Assembly (NCBI RefSeq): GCF_003286595.3 | Contig: NZ_CP132985.1 | Span: forward strand, 682,001 to 746,000 | Length of the DNA: 64,000 bases | DNA from: Aerococcus mictus | GTDB lineage: Bacteria; Bacillota; Bacilli; Lactobacillales; Aerococcaceae | Direction of reading: 5' to 3' | Shown here: piece by piece, positions 18,915 through 29,626 of the stretch | How positions within the stretch are numbered: the stretch's first letter is position 1 | How the letters are laid out: every line of letters starts with the position of its first letter | Program-made: the position numbers and the translations under genes | The notes under the pieces: model-generated | Database searches by the model: none | What the model was told of the DNA's origin: nothing | Seen by the model: only the letters and a program-made list of their open reading frames with translations

Positions 18915-19647
18915 GATTTTAACAATTTCTCACTTAGAGAAGAAGTTTGGCGATAATTTGGTTTTAAAGGATATTGACTTTGCGGTTAGCCCTGGTGATG
19001 TGATCTCTATTATTGGTTCATCAGGATCAGGGAAGTCAACTTTATTACGCTGTATGAACTTGCTGGAACAGCCCACTTCTGGTGATATTATCTATCATGA
19101 CCAGTCTATCCTAGCTAAAAACTTTGATAAGAATAAATATCGGGCCAAGGTGGGCATGGTTTTCCAACAGTTCAACTTGTTTAAGAATATGAATGTGCTG
19201 GAAAACTGTGTGATCGGCCAAGAAAAAATTCTGAAAAGAAATAAAAAAGATGCGGAAAAAACCGCTTTGAAAAACCTAGAAAAAGTAGGCATGGCTCCTT
19301 ACCGTGATGCTCGTCCTGACCAACTATCAGGTGGACAACAGCAACGGGTCGCTATTGCCCGGGCCCTATCTATGGACCCAGAAATCTTACTCTTTGATGA
19401 ACCGACCTCGGCTTTGGATCCGGAGATGGTCGGTGAGGTGCTAGGAACTATGACTGAACTCGCTAAAGAAGGCCTAACTATGATTGTGGTGACCCATGAA
19501 ATGGCCTTTGCTCGTGACGTTTCTTCGCGAATTTGCTTTATGGACCAAGGGGTCATTGTTGAAGATGGCGAACCTGACCAAGTGATCAATCACCCTCAAC
19601 ATGAACGGACCAAGGCCTTCTTGTCACGCTATTTAGCAGAAAAATAA
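18904..19647 (+). CDS. glnQ: Amino-acid ABC transporter ATP-binding protein
   Basis: 247 residues of the polar amino-acid ABC ATPase family (GlnQ/ArtP type). Walker A is [13 protein letters not shown], the Q-loop is [12 protein letters not shown], the signature is [15 protein letters not shown], Walker B is [14 protein letters not shown], and the switch His is in VVTHEMAFA. It powers the fused binding-protein/permease encoded immediately upstream; the overlapping start suggests coupled translation. The gene pair forms a complete importer in which two permease chains and two ATPases would assemble. It ends before a strong hairpin terminator. Confidence 0.95.
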   Translation: MKNEILTISHLEKKFGDNLVLKDIDFAVSPGDVISIIGSSGSGKSTLLRCMNLLEQPTSGDIIYHDQSILAKNFDKNKYRAKVGMVFQQFNLFKNMNVLENCVIGQEKILKRNKKDAEKTALKNLEKVGMAPYRDARPDQLSGGQQQRVAIARALSMDPEILLFDEPTSALDPEMVGEVLGTMTELAKEGLTMIVVTHEMAFARDVSSRICFMDQGVIVEDGEPDQVINHPQHERTKAFLSRYLAEK

Positions 19648-19660
19648 ACTCAACTAAGAG

Positions 19661-19686
19661 GCTGGGGCGAAAGTCCCAGCTTTTTT
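19661..19686 (+). terminator. Terminator after glnQ, GCTGGG-type
   Basis: GCTGGG and CCCAGC form the stem with a GCGAAAGT loop, followed by six T. It belongs to a family of similar hairpins also seen at 23321 and 39966. Confidence 0.88.
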
Positions 19687-19752
19687 AATACGAACTATCT
19701 AATCAAAACGTGTTCCAGTCACAGGACGAACGTCCACTTCAAAAACTGGTAA

Positions 19753-19818
19753 CGCTCAGTTTCACTGAGCTTATCTCAATTTTCTCCAGCAATTTTATCC
19801 TTTGTGTGACTGTCACAC
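19753..19818. repeat. Two short inverted repeats upstream of prfC
   Basis: GCTCAGT-TTC-ACTGAGC (19753-19769) and GTGTGAC-T-GTCACAC (19804-19818) are perfect 7-bp inverted repeats without T-runs. The second lies 21 bases before the prfC -35 box and could be an operator; no known regulator was matched. Confidence 0.5.
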
Positions 19819-19839
19819 TCTCTTTTTTAAAAGAAAACT

Positions 19840-19868
19840 TTCTTAGTTTTATGGGGTTATGATATGAT
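19840..19868 (+). promoter_or_regulatory. Candidate prfC promoter
   Basis: TTCTTA and TATGAT are 17 bases apart, with an extended -10 TG (19860-19861). It is a moderate match to sigma-A. Confidence 0.5.
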
Positions 19869-19929
19869 AAATAAGCAAGTTTTTTACTGAACCATAGAAA
19901 AAAGAAGTTATAAAAAAAGGATGTCATGC

Positions 19930-21501
19930 ATGAATAGAGCAGAAGAAGTAAAAAAAAGAAGGACCTTTGCCATTATTTCCCACCCCGATGCCGGGAAAAC
20001 GACTATTACTGAACAATTACTCCTATATTCAGGAGCTATTCGCCAGGCAGGGACGGTTAAGGGCAAGAAAAGTGGTCACTTTGCCAAGTCCGACTGGATG
20101 AAGATTGAACAACAGCGTGGGATCTCAGTGACCAGTTCGGTGATGCAGGTGGATTACGACGGCTACCAAATTAATATTGTGGATACCCCGGGCCACGAGG
20201 ACTTTTCCGAGGATACCTATCGGACCTTGATGGCAGTGGATGCTGCGGTCATGGTGGTTGATTCTGGGAAAGGGATTGAGGCCCAAACCAAGAGATTGTT
20301 TGAAGTGGCTAGCCATCGGGGCATTCCGATCTTCACCTTTATGAATAAATTGGACCGTGATGGCCGTGAACCTATGGAACTGATTAGTGAACTAGAGGAA
20401 GTCCTAGGGATCGATGCCTATGCCATGAACTGGCCCATGGGCATGGGAAAGACCTACCAAGGCAACTACGATCTCTTTAATAATCGCTTAGAATTGACTC
20501 ACCCAGAAGCTAATGGCGGTAATGATTTCTTACCTTTAAATGAAGATGGTGAACTTGAAGGGGATTATGAAGTGAAAAATTCGCCTTGGTATGAGGAGGC
20601 CGTGGAGAATGCTCAACTCTTAAATGAGGCCGGAAATCCTTTTGACTCGGAGGCCATCCAAGCAGGGAAGTTAACGCCAGTTTTCTTTGGTTCTGCCTTA
20701 ACGGGTTTTGGTGTTCAAACCTTCTTAGATGCCTTTGTCGATTTTGCTCCCGCGCCCCAAGCGGTTGAAACAGTGGAAGAGGACTTAGTTGACCCTCTTG
20801 ATGAACAATTAACCGGATTTATCTTCAAGATTCAAGCCAACATGGATCCCCGACACCGTGACCGGATTGCCTTTGTTCGGATTTGCTCGGGCGAGTTTCA
20901 TGAAGGCATGGATGTCACTGTAGCTCGAACGGATAAGAAGTTAAAGCTGAATAATACCACGCGCTTCATGGCCGATACTCGTGAACATGCTAGTTTAGCA
21001 GTGGCAGGGGATATTATTGGCCTTTATGATACCGGAAACTTTCAAATTGGAGACTCCATCTATTCAGGCAAGCACAAGGTAAACTTTAAACCCCTCCCAC
21101 AATTTACGCCGGAATTATTTATGAAGGTGAGTCCTAAGAATGTCATGAAGCAAAAATCCTTCCATAAGGGGATTAAACAACTCGTTGAAGAAGGGGCTAT
21201 CCAACTTTATAAAACCTGGCACACCGAGGAGTATATCTTAGGGGCAGTCGGACAACTCCAGTTCGAAGTCTTCCAGTACCGTTTGTTAAATGAATATAAT
21301 TCGGAAGTGGAAATGACACCCCTGGGCAATAAAATTGCTCGTTGGATTTCCAAAGATCAACTGGATCCTTCCATGTCATCGAGTCGTAACTTGCTCTGCA
21401 AAGACCGCTTTGACCAACCTGTCTTTCTTTTTGAAAATCAATTTGCTGAAAATTGGTTCCAACAAAAATATCCTGATGTGCAATTGGAATCCTTATTATA
21501 G
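19930..21501 (+). CDS. prfC: Peptide chain release factor 3
   Basis: 523 residues of RF3, a translational GTPase that recycles RF1 and RF2 from the ribosome after peptide release. G motifs are [10 protein letters not shown] (G1), [10 protein letters not shown] (switch/G2), [11 protein letters not shown] (G3) and FMNKLDRDG (G4); domains II and III follow. The length is typical. I prefer ATG 19930 (protein [11 protein letters not shown]), with AAGG about nine bases upstream, over ATG 19921, which lies directly on that site. The gene is monocistronic: a hairpin terminator follows at 21610. RF3 is common in Lactobacillales and absent from some other Firmicutes such as B. subtilis. Confidence 0.96.
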   Translation: MNRAEEVKKRRTFAIISHPDAGKTTITEQLLLYSGAIRQAGTVKGKKSGHFAKSDWMKIEQQRGISVTSSVMQVDYDGYQINIVDTPGHEDFSEDTYRTLMAVDAAVMVVDSGKGIEAQTKRLFEVASHRGIPIFTFMNKLDRDGREPMELISELEEVLGIDAYAMNWPMGMGKTYQGNYDLFNNRLELTHPEANGGNDFLPLNEDGELEGDYEVKNSPWYEEAVENAQLLNEAGNPFDSEAIQAGKLTPVFFGSALTGFGVQTFLDAFVDFAPAPQAVETVEEDLVDPLDEQLTGFIFKIQANMDPRHRDRIAFVRICSGEFHEGMDVTVARTDKKLKLNNTTRFMADTREHASLAVAGDIIGLYDTGNFQIGDSIYSGKHKVNFKPLPQFTPELFMKVSPKNVMKQKSFHKGIKQLVEEGAIQLYKTWHTEEYILGAVGQLQFEVFQYRLLNEYNSEVEMTPLGNKIARWISKDQLDPSMSSSRNLLCKDRFDQPVFLFENQFAENWFQQKYPDVQLESLL

Positions 21502-21609
21502 GAATCGAATAAGTGCGCAAAAAAGCAAAAGCAGCCCTAATAGGATAGCGATAAGCCCTGTCAGTTTTTGATAAGGTGAACACTTATAGCTAGTTAATTC
21601 ACTAATGCT

Positions 21610-21655
21610 CCCTTTTTACCAAAAACAGTCTATTTTGGTAAAAAGGGGTTTTATT
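21610..21655 (+). terminator. Terminator after prfC
   Basis: A perfect 15-bp stem (CCCTTTTTACCAAAA with TTTTGGTAAAAAGGG) has an 8-base loop and a T-rich tail. The stem is AT-rich but long. Confidence 0.85.
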
Positions 21656-21730
21656 TTCCTTTAAATCGCTTATAAGTCGTATATTTTATTAGATATTTAC
21701 TAAAAATGTATGTATTTTTGCTTTTACTTG

Positions 21731-21739
21731 TGCTATATT
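21731..21739 (+). promoter_or_regulatory. guaB extended -10 promoter element
   Basis: TGCTATATT is an extended -10 element, about 40 bases before the guaB start; no convincing -35 box is visible. No guanine riboswitch or PurR box was recognised in the 279-base gap 21502-21780. Confidence 0.45.
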
Positions 21740-21753
21740 AGGGATCAATATAA

Positions 21754-23262
<1,509 letters not shown>

Positions 23263-23320
23263 ACTGCTTAAATAGGTGCTTGATTAGCGTTTTAAAAATA
23301 CTCTATTAATTATGCACAAA

Positions 23321-23357
23321 AAAGGAGTTGGGATTTGTCCCAGCTCCTTTTAAAATG
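23321..23357. terminator. Bidirectional terminator guaB / clpE
   Basis: AAAGGAGTTGGGA pairs with TCCCAGCTCCTTT over 13 bp (one GU), loop TTTG. T-runs on both strands let it serve both convergent genes. Confidence 0.88.
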
Positions 23358-23367
23358 GCTTATTTAA

Positions 23368-25557
23368 TTAATCGGCTTCGGTTTCTTCAAGTGCCTGACT
23401 ATTTTCACTCTCATTAACAACAATGTTGCCAGAATCATCCACAGTAAAGTGGACATAGCTAATACTTGGATCCTTTAAGTATAGATCCGCGACTTGGTTT
23501 TCAATCTGTTCTTGAATGACCCGTCTTAATGGGCGGGCACCCAGTTTGGGGTCATAGCCCAGTTTTACAAGAGCTTCTTTCACTTGGTCGTCAATGGCAA
23601 TGCTGATTTTTTGTCCCTTGAGTAATTTGTTCATGCTGGTGAGCATGTGGTCGACAATTTGAATTAATTCTTCCTTGGTCAGTGGTTGGAATTCGATGAT
23701 GCCGTCAAAGCGGTTCATGAATTCAGGTTTAAAGTAATTATCCAATTGGTCCAAGACAGATTGGTTTTTTCCTTGTTGACTAGCGGCAAAACCGACGCTA
23801 GCTTCAACGTTACCCGTTCCGGCATTGGAGGTCATGATGATAAGGGTATCTTTAAAGGAAACCGTACGACCTTGTGCATCAGTAAGTCGACCGTCTTCCA
23901 TGATTTGTAGGAAGAGGTTGAGGACATCAGGGTGGGCCTTTTCCACTTCATCTAAGAGAATGAGGGAATAAGGTTGCCGTCTGACTTGCTCAGTTAATTG
24001 GCCAGCTTCGTCATAGCCGACATAGCCGGGTGGTGAACCGATCATCTTAGAGACACTGTGTTTTTCCATGTATTCGGACATGTCAAAGCGGATCATTGCT
24101 TCTTCACTACCAAAGAGTTGCTTAGCAAGCTGACGGGCTAATTCTGTCTTGCCGACACCCGTAGGCCCCACAAATAGGAAGGAAGCAATGGGTTTATTAC
24201 CTGGGTGGAAGCCCACACGGTTACGGCGGATTGCTGCTGATACTTTTTCGACAGCAGGATCTTGGCCGATAATTGTCTCCTTGAGTTCATCCTCAAGTTG
24301 CAATAAATTGTTTTGTTCTTGGTCTTGTAACTGGCCAACGGGGATACCGGTTTTGGCTTCCACTAATTCTTCAATGTCTTCGACAGTGATCGTTGGGACT
24401 TGTTCAACAACAGCTTCATTATTAGCGGCCATATCCTTATATTTCTTTAATTGGTCGCGGTAATAGGCTGCTTTCTCATAGTCTTCAGCATCGGTAGCCA
24501 TTTCCTTTAATTTTTCTAATTCTTGAATCTGATCTTTTAAGGCCTCCTTATCCAAGAAGGGAATGGTTAAGTTTTTCTTGGACCCCGCTTCATCAAGTAG
24601 GTCGATGGCCTTATCAGGTAATTGCCGGTCTTGGATATAACGATTAGACAGGGTAACCGTTGCTTCTAAGGCTTGGTCAGTAAAGTGAACATGGTGGAAT
24701 TTTTGGTATTGGTCGGCTAAGCCCTTGATAATAGTGATGGCTTCTTCCACCGAAGGCTCATCCACTTGAACCGGTTGTAAGCGGCGGGCCAGAGCGCCAT
24801 CTTTTTCGATACGACGGAATTCATTTAAAGTTGTTGCACCGACTAATTGCATTTCGCCTCGGGCCAGGGCAGGTTTTAAGATGTTGCCAGCATCCATTGA
24901 TGAATTATCAGCTGTTCCTGCTCCCACGATTTCATGGATTTCATCAATAAATAGAATGATTGATTGATTTGAGCTGACTTCTTTGATCAGGGCTTGCATT
25001 TTTTCTTCAAATTGGCCCCGAACGCCAGTACCTTGGACTAAGGAAGCCACATCTAAACTAATAACTTCCTTGTTTTGTAACTTTTCAGGAACTTCTTTAG
25101 CCACTATTTTTTGGGCTAAACCTTCCACAACTGCCGTTTTACCAACACCGGCTTCTCCAATGAGGACAGGATTATTTTTGGTGCGACGGTTGAGAATTTC
25201 GATCACCCGATTTATTTCTTGGTCACGGCCAATGACCGGGTCGTACTTGCCTTGCCGAGCCAATTCAGTCATGTTGGTTCCATAATTAGCCAACAAGCTA
25301 TTTCCTTGGCCATCATTAGGATGGTGTGGAGGCTCTTGACCGTTAGCATTATGGGATCCTTTATCTTGCATTTGTCTGAGTAGCTCATAGAGGTTGCCCC
25401 ATGAATTATTATCATTATTGCTTTTACCGGTTTGAGATTGGTTGCGAATTATCTCTGCATAACAAGGTTGGCAAAGGTTAATTGCCTGCCTTTGACCGTT
25501 AATATTCGCATACATGTGAATGGCAGCTTCGCGTTGGTTACAACGTTGGCATTTCAA
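23368..25557 (-). CDS. clpE: ATP-dependent Clp protease ATPase subunit ClpE
   Basis: 729 residues of ClpE, a heat-induced Hsp100 unfoldase that feeds ClpP. The N-terminus is a zinc finger (MKCQRCN and LCQPCYAE). It is followed by a linker, AAA module 1 (Walker [10 protein letters not shown]), a UVR/coiled-coil segment ([16 protein letters not shown]), AAA module 2 ([13 protein letters not shown]) and the C-terminal small domain. I prefer the TTG start at 25557, which gives the family N-terminus MKCQRC with GGAG ten bases upstream. The GTG at 25566 is only one base from that site. The promoter overlaps two CtsR boxes, so CtsR heat-shock control is expected. The IGF/IGL ClpP-binding loop was not pinned down. 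Confidence 0.96.
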   Translation of the reverse strand: MKCQRCNQREAAIHMYANINGQRQAINLCQPCYAEIIRNQSQTGKSNNDNNSWGNLYELLRQMQDKGSHNANGQEPPHHPNDGQGNSLLANYGTNMTELARQGKYDPVIGRDQEINRVIEILNRRTKNNPVLIGEAGVGKTAVVEGLAQKIVAKEVPEKLQNKEVISLDVASLVQGTGVRGQFEEKMQALIKEVSSNQSIILFIDEIHEIVGAGTADNSSMDAGNILKPALARGEMQLVGATTLNEFRRIEKDGALARRLQPVQVDEPSVEEAITIIKGLADQYQKFHHVHFTDQALEATVTLSNRYIQDRQLPDKAIDLLDEAGSKKNLTIPFLDKEALKDQIQELEKLKEMATDAEDYEKAAYYRDQLKKYKDMAANNEAVVEQVPTITVEDIEELVEAKTGIPVGQLQDQEQNNLLQLEDELKETIIGQDPAVEKVSAAIRRNRVGFHPGNKPIASFLFVGPTGVGKTELARQLAKQLFGSEEAMIRFDMSEYMEKHSVSKMIGSPPGYVGYDEAGQLTEQVRRQPYSLILLDEVEKAHPDVLNLFLQIMEDGRLTDAQGRTVSFKDTLIIMTSNAGTGNVEASVGFAASQQGKNQSVLDQLDNYFKPEFMNRFDGIIEFQPLTKEELIQIVDHMLTSMNKLLKGQKISIAIDDQVKEALVKLGYDPKLGARPLRRVIQEQIENQVADLYLKDPSISYVHFTVDDSGNIVVNESENSQALEETEAD

Positions 25558-25624
25558 TAGTGCCACGCTCCTTTCTTAAGAAATTGGCCAATATTTTTAT
25601 ATCCATATATTGTAAAAATACCTT

Positions 25625-25641
25625 TTTGATAAACATTGACC
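25625..25641 (-). promoter_or_regulatory. Second CtsR-type operator of clpE (degenerate)
   Basis: On the plus strand TTTGATA-AAC-ATTGACC is read, i.e. GGTCAAT-GTT-TATCAAA on the minus strand. This is a CtsR-like tandem heptad with two mismatches, lying just downstream of the clpE -10 box. Confidence 0.6.
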
Positions 25642-25651
25642 TTCAATTGTT

Positions 25652-25680
25652 ATTATACATTGACCATGTTTGACATTCAA
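25652..25680 (-). promoter_or_regulatory. clpE promoter
   Basis: On the minus strand TTGAAT and TATAAT are exactly 17 bases apart. The spacer contains the strong CtsR box, so repressor and RNA polymerase binding would be mutually exclusive. Confidence 0.8.
25659..25675 (-). promoter_or_regulatory. CtsR operator of clpE
   Basis: Minus strand TGTCAAA-CAT-GGTCAAT matches the CtsR heptad direct repeat (A/GGTCAAA-NAN-A/GGTCAAA) with two mismatches and correct spacing. Its position between -35 and -10 supports the call. Confidence 0.8.
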
Positions 25681-25732
25681 GTCATAAAGCTTGTTTTCCC
25701 ATGCTAAAGCCAAGGAGAATTTAATTAAGTAG

Positions 25733-25761
25733 TTGTCACCATGCTTAAAAAATGGTACATT
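25733..25761 (+). promoter_or_regulatory. ptsHI promoter
   Basis: TTGTCA and TACATT are separated by 17 bases, 85 bases before ptsH. Confidence 0.6.
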
Positions 25762-25845
25762 ATTAATGTAACGGTTTTCTTTTCTTTAAGCGATAGTTGG
25801 GAAAGTCGTCAAATTATGTAGATTTAAAAAAAGGAGATTATAATA

Positions 25846-26112
25846 ATGAAAACTCAAGACTTTAATATTACTGCAGAAACTGGTATCCATGCTCGTCCAG
25901 CAACCTTACTTGTGCAAACTGCAAGCAAATTTAAATCTGATATTAACTTAGAATATAAGGGTAAATCTGTTAACTTGAAATCCATCATGGGTGTAATGTC
26001 CTTAGGCGTAGGCCAAGGTGCCGATGTAACCATCTCTGTCGAAGGTGAAGATGAAGAAGAAGCAATGGCAGCTATCCAAGAAACCATGAAAAGTGAAGGG
26101 TTGTCAGAATAA
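25846..26112 (+). CDS. ptsH: Phosphocarrier protein HPr
   Basis: 88 residues of HPr, the cytoplasmic phosphocarrier of the sugar phosphotransferase system. His15 ([12 protein letters not shown]) takes phosphate from enzyme I and passes it to sugar-specific EIIA domains. Ser46 ([11 protein letters not shown]) is the HPr kinase/phosphorylase site that makes the CcpA corepressor in Firmicutes, so the protein links uptake to carbon catabolite control. The AAGGAG site lies nine bases before the ATG. ptsI starts one base after the stop, forming the usual ptsHI operon. Confidence 0.98.
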   Translation: MKTQDFNITAETGIHARPATLLVQTASKFKSDINLEYKGKSVNLKSIMGVMSLGVGQGADVTISVEGEDEEEAMAAIQETMKSEGLSE

Positions 26113-26113
26113 C

Positions 26114-27838
26114 ATGGAAAAGTTGAAAGGAATTGGGGCTAGTGATGGTTACGCCATTGCTAAGGCCTTTCTTTTGGAACAACCTGACTTATCCTTTGAA
26201 GAAGGAAAAGTAGAAGATGCTGATGCGGAAATTGACCGCTTAACTAAGGCTATTGACGATAGTCGCATTGAGATCGCTAAGATTAAAGTGATTGCGCAAG
26301 AACGTCTATCTGAAGAAGAAGCAGGAGTTTTTGATGCGCATTTACAAATGCTAGATGACCCAGAAATGATTGCGACTTACCAACAAAAAATCAAAGATGA
26401 AAATCTTGATGCTCAAACTGCTGTGCGCCAAACTGCTGATGGCTTTATTGCTATCTTTAAAGCCATGGAAGATAACCCTTATATGCAAGAACGTGCAGCG
26501 GATATTAAAGATGTTACCGACCGCCTCATCGCACATTTAATCGGCGCCAAAATTCCTAACTTGAGTTTAATTGATGAGGATGCAATTGTTATTGCTCCTG
26601 ATTTAACTCCGAGTGATACAGCACAATTAAACAAATATGTTAAAGGATTTGTTACTGATATTGGTGGACGGACATCTCACTCAGCAATTATGGCGCGTAG
26701 CTTAGAAGTTGCCGCTGTTGTCGGGACCACTTCTGCCTCTGAAGCGGTTAGTGATGGTGACTTAGTCATTGTTGACGGTTTTGAAGGGGAAGTATTAATT
26801 AATCCAGACCAAGCCACTGTTGATAGCTATAAGGACAAAGCTAAGGCTTATCAAAAACAAAAGCTTGAATGGGAAAGCCTAAAAGATGCGGATTCCTTAA
26901 CCAAAGATGGTAAACAGTTTGAAATTGTTGCCAATATCGGTTCGCCTAAAGACTTACCTGGTGTCCATGAAAACGGAGCTGAAGGTGTGGGGCTTTATCG
27001 GACAGAATTCCTCTATATGGATTCAGACCACTTCCCAACTGAAGAAGAACAATTTGAAGCTTATAAGGAAGTTTTAGAATCTCTTAATGGTAAGAATGTG
27101 GTTATCCGGACTATGGATATTGGTGGAGATAAGAAACTCCCTTATTTAGCCTTACCTGAAGAGCTAAATCCTTTCTTGGGTTACCGTGCTATCCGGATTT
27201 GCTTAAGAGAAACGGATATGTTCCGGACCCAATTGCGGGCACTTCTACGTGCTTCCGCTTATGGGAAATTAAGCATTATGTTCCCAATGGTAGCCACTTT
27301 AGAAGAATGGCGTCAAGCTAAAGCCCTATATGAGGAAGAACGTCAAAAATTAATTGACGAAGGCGTTGAAGTTGCTGACAATATTCAAGTGGGGATTATG
27401 ATTGAAATCCCAGCAGCTGCTGTTTTAGCTGATCAATTTGCCAAGGAAGTTGACTTCTTTAGTATTGGAACCAACGACTTGATCCAATACACCATGGCTG
27501 CTGACCGGATGAATAATAATATCTCTTACCTCTACCAACCTTATAACCCAGCCGTTCTACGCCTGATTAACTATGTGATTCAAGCTAGTCACAAAGAAGG
27601 TAAATGGACCGGTATGTGTGGGGAAGTAGCTGGTGACCAAACTGCTATCCCATTACTTGTTGGTATGGGCTTAGATGAATTCTCTATGAGCGCAACTTCA
27701 ATTCTTAAATCGCGTTCCTTAATGGCTCGCTTAGATTCTAAAGAATGTGAAGAATTAGCTCACAAAGCCATGAATGAAAAGACCAGTTCAGAAGAAGTGG
27801 CCGAAATGGTTCATGACTATGTGTCTAAGTTAGACTAA
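26114..27838 (+). CDS. ptsI: PTS enzyme I (phosphoenolpyruvate-protein phosphotransferase)
   Basis: 574 residues of enzyme I, which transfers phosphate from PEP to HPr. The N-terminal domain holds the phospho-His loop [17 protein letters not shown] (His near residue 190). The C-terminal PEP barrel has [13 protein letters not shown] and [17 protein letters not shown], with the catalytic Cys in [13 protein letters not shown] 26114 is chosen because it gives the conserved [10 protein letters not shown] start with GAAGGG upstream; an ATG at 26093 lies inside ptsH. A long hairpin terminator follows. The protein is of full length with all active residues. Confidence 0.98.
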   Translation: MEKLKGIGASDGYAIAKAFLLEQPDLSFEEGKVEDADAEIDRLTKAIDDSRIEIAKIKVIAQERLSEEEAGVFDAHLQMLDDPEMIATYQQKIKDENLDAQTAVRQTADGFIAIFKAMEDNPYMQERAADIKDVTDRLIAHLIGAKIPNLSLIDEDAIVIAPDLTPSDTAQLNKYVKGFVTDIGGRTSHSAIMARSLEVAAVVGTTSASEAVSDGDLVIVDGFEGEVLINPDQATVDSYKDKAKAYQKQKLEWESLKDADSLTKDGKQFEIVANIGSPKDLPGVHENGAEGVGLYRTEFLYMDSDHFPTEEEQFEAYKEVLESLNGKNVVIRTMDIGGDKKLPYLALPEELNPFLGYRAIRICLRETDMFRTQLRALLRASAYGKLSIMFPMVATLEEWRQAKALYEEERQKLIDEGVEVADNIQVGIMIEIPAAAVLADQFAKEVDFFSIGTNDLIQYTMAADRMNNNISYLYQPYNPAVLRLINYVIQASHKEGKWTGMCGEVAGDQTAIPLLVGMGLDEFSMSATSILKSRSLMARLDSKECEELAHKAMNEKTSSEEVAEMVHDYVSKLD

Positions 27839-27854
27839 AAAGAATAAACTAATT

Positions 27855-27920
27855 AAGTGCTGGTAATGAATACTGCCTTCAGTGAAGGAGAGTGATTCAA
27901 TCATACCAGCACTTTTTTCT
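27855..27920 (+). terminator. ptsHI terminator
   Basis: AAGTGCTGGTA pairs with TACCAGCACTT at the base of a longer, imperfect hairpin and is followed by a run of T. The apical part contains a smaller CTTCA-GTG-AAGG hairpin. Confidence 0.85.
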
Positions 27921-27924
27921 TGGA

Positions 27925-27953
27925 TTGGTATTCACTCTGACCTGTGCTAAAAT
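27925..27953 (+). promoter_or_regulatory. Glycosyltransferase promoter
   Basis: TTGGTA and TAAAAT are 17 bases apart, 50 bases before the glycosyltransferase gene. Confidence 0.6.
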
Positions 27954-28003
27954 AAAAGTACTTTGCACAGCTTAATAGTAGATGATAATGAGGGGAGAGG
28001 AAA

Positions 28004-29212
28004 ATGAAGATCGGCTTTTTTACGGATACTTATTTTCCACAAACTAGTGGGGTGGCTAGCTCAATTCAGACCTTAAAAGAAGAATTGACCAAAGCCGGCC
28101 ACCAAGTTTATATTTTCACCACGACAGATCCTAAGGTGAAAGAGGATCAAGCGGAAGAAGGAATATTTAGGTACGAATCCATTCCCTTTCTCTTTTTTAA
28201 AGAACGTCGGGTGGCGGTGACAACTTTGCGACCGATTTATAAGAAGGCCAAAGAATTAGAATTAGATATCATCCATACCCATACCGAGTTTACCATGGGG
28301 ATTTTTGGCGTCATGGTGGCTCACCGTTTGCGTTTACCCATTGTGCATACTTATCACACCTGGTATGAAAATTACCTGCATTATATCTTAAATGGTCACT
28401 TAGTGCCTAAGGCGGCGGTTAAGTCCTATACCCGTTATTTTTGTCAATTAGCTAATACGGTTATTGCTCCTAGCCAAATGATCCGCCAAGTGTTACAGGA
28501 ATACGGTGTTGAGCGCCCGATTGAAGTCATACCGTCCGGTGTCCGTTTCTCAAAGCAGTTAGCAAAGGCAGACCGCCAACAATTAAAGGATGAGCTAGGG
28601 CTTGCGGATGACCAGCTGGTTCTTATCACGGTTAACCGAATTGCCCAAGAGAAGAATTTAGATAGTTTAATTCGGCAGATGGCTCAGCTTCTGGAACTTA
28701 TCCCCCAGGCTCGGCTACTGATAGTCGGTGATGGACCGGAAAAAGACCACTTAATGGCCCTTAGCCAAGAACTCAAGATAAGTCATGCAGTTATTTTTAC
28801 TGGGATGGTTCCCCATGAAGAAATTAACGGTTATTATCAAATCGCTGATATTTATGTGAATTTATCCGTGACTGAGACCCAGGGAATTACTTTTATCGAG
28901 GCCATTGGCAATCATTTGCCCATTGTGGCTATGAAGAATGACTATTTACTTAACTTAAACCGGACAGCTCCGATAGGTAAATTACTTGACCAAGTTGACC
29001 AGTTCAGCCAGGCAGTACTTTCCTTAGCAGGCTCAGCTTCTGAGAATTGCCAAGCCTTTCAGCGTTTGGAGCAGGAAATTTCTGCCCAGACTTTCTGTGA
29101 ACGGGTCTATGCCTTGTATACTTCTTTAATAAGGGAGCAAGAAAGTCAGATGGAAGATGATGATACTAGCTTTTTTGAGAAAATTTCCGAAAATATCTGG
29201 CCCTTTCAATAA
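28004..29212 (+). CDS. GT4 family glycosyltransferase, probable diacylglycerol glucosyltransferase
   Basis: 402 residues of the GT-B fold, family GT4. The N-terminal domain has the acceptor-side loop GFFTDTYFPQTSGVASSIQ. The C-terminal domain has the nucleotide-sugar site with GDGPEKDHL and the E-x7-E motif ETQGITFIE. The pattern resembles 1,2-diacylglycerol 3-glucosyltransferases of Lactobacillales, which make the glycolipid anchor of lipoteichoic acid at the inner membrane face. That substrate is inferred from similarity. Related genomes often carry two such genes in tandem; only one is present here. The ribosome site is GGGGAGAGG. The last 25 residues are acidic. Confidence 0.8.
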   Translation: MKIGFFTDTYFPQTSGVASSIQTLKEELTKAGHQVYIFTTTDPKVKEDQAEEGIFRYESIPFLFFKERRVAVTTLRPIYKKAKELELDIIHTHTEFTMGIFGVMVAHRLRLPIVHTYHTWYENYLHYILNGHLVPKAAVKSYTRYFCQLANTVIAPSQMIRQVLQEYGVERPIEVIPSGVRFSKQLAKADRQQLKDELGLADDQLVLITVNRIAQEKNLDSLIRQMAQLLELIPQARLLIVGDGPEKDHLMALSQELKISHAVIFTGMVPHEEINGYYQIADIYVNLSVTETQGITFIEAIGNHLPIVAMKNDYLLNLNRTAPIGKLLDQVDQFSQAVLSLAGSASENCQAFQRLEQEISAQTFCERVYALYTSLIREQESQMEDDDTSFFEKISENIWPFQ

Positions 29213-29238
29213 TTTTTCCTTTTCATTTCATGACTTTT

Positions 29239-29247
29239 TGTTAAAAT
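29239..29247 (+). promoter_or_regulatory. Possible ykuJ promoter element
   Basis: TGTTAAAAT looks like an extended -10 box 30 bases before ykuJ, without a clear -35 box. The call is weak. Confidence 0.35.
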
Positions 29248-29276
29248 GAAACAAGAGTAATGAAAGGGGACAGAAA

Positions 29277-29504
29277 ATGCAAGCTTCACAACTAAAAGCG
29301 ATTATTTCTCGACTTGAGGCCATGCTTGAAGAGGGATCAGATATTGAAGTGAGACGATTTGAAAAAGAGGGCGAGGAACGATGCATGGTGCGCTATGATC
29401 GTGAAAGTGAAAGCTTTCTATTAATCGAGCATGGGGTAGATCAAACTTTTCAATTTGATGACATCGATCTAGCCGCTATGGAGATTTATGACCTCATTCA
29501 ATAA
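29277..29504 (+). CDS. ykuJ: YkuJ-family (DUF1797) protein
   Basis: 75 residues resembling the YkuJ/DUF1797 family of small cytoplasmic proteins found across Firmicutes. Shared features are the N-terminal IISRLEAM helix, a central VRRFEKEGEERCMVRYD strand pair, and the C-terminal FDDIDLAAMEIYDLIQ. No biochemical role is established for the family; the known structure is a small alpha/beta fold. The ATG has AAAGGGGA eight bases upstream. The gene stands alone between the glycosyltransferase and a terminator. The family call is good; function remains unknown. Confidence 0.82.
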   Translation: MQASQLKAIISRLEAMLEEGSDIEVRRFEKEGEERCMVRYDRESESFLLIEHGVDQTFQFDDIDLAAMEIYDLIQ

Positions 29505-29518
29505 TTTGACTAACAAAC

Positions 29519-29544
29519 AGCCTGGAGATTGTCCAGGCTTTTTC
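29519..29544 (+). terminator. ykuJ terminator
   Basis: AGCCTGG and CCAGGCT form a 7-bp stem with a 7-base loop and five T. Confidence 0.85.
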
Positions 29545-29567
29545 TGTAGCTGGACATTGGACTGATC

Positions 29568-29597
29568 TTGTTAAACAAAGTTGACTTAGTGTATAAT
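29568..29597 (+). promoter_or_regulatory. murE-hom-thrB promoter
   Basis: TTGTTA and TATAAT are 18 bases apart, 29 bases before murE. The next two genes follow with short gaps and no terminator until 33350. Confidence 0.65.
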
Positions 29598-29626
29598 GAA
29601 AATTCAGAAGAGAAAGTGAGGCAATT

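Noticed and set aside
21197..21583. Minus-strand open frame of 128 codons at the end of prfC
   Set aside because: Mostly antisense to prfC; no sensible start or motif.
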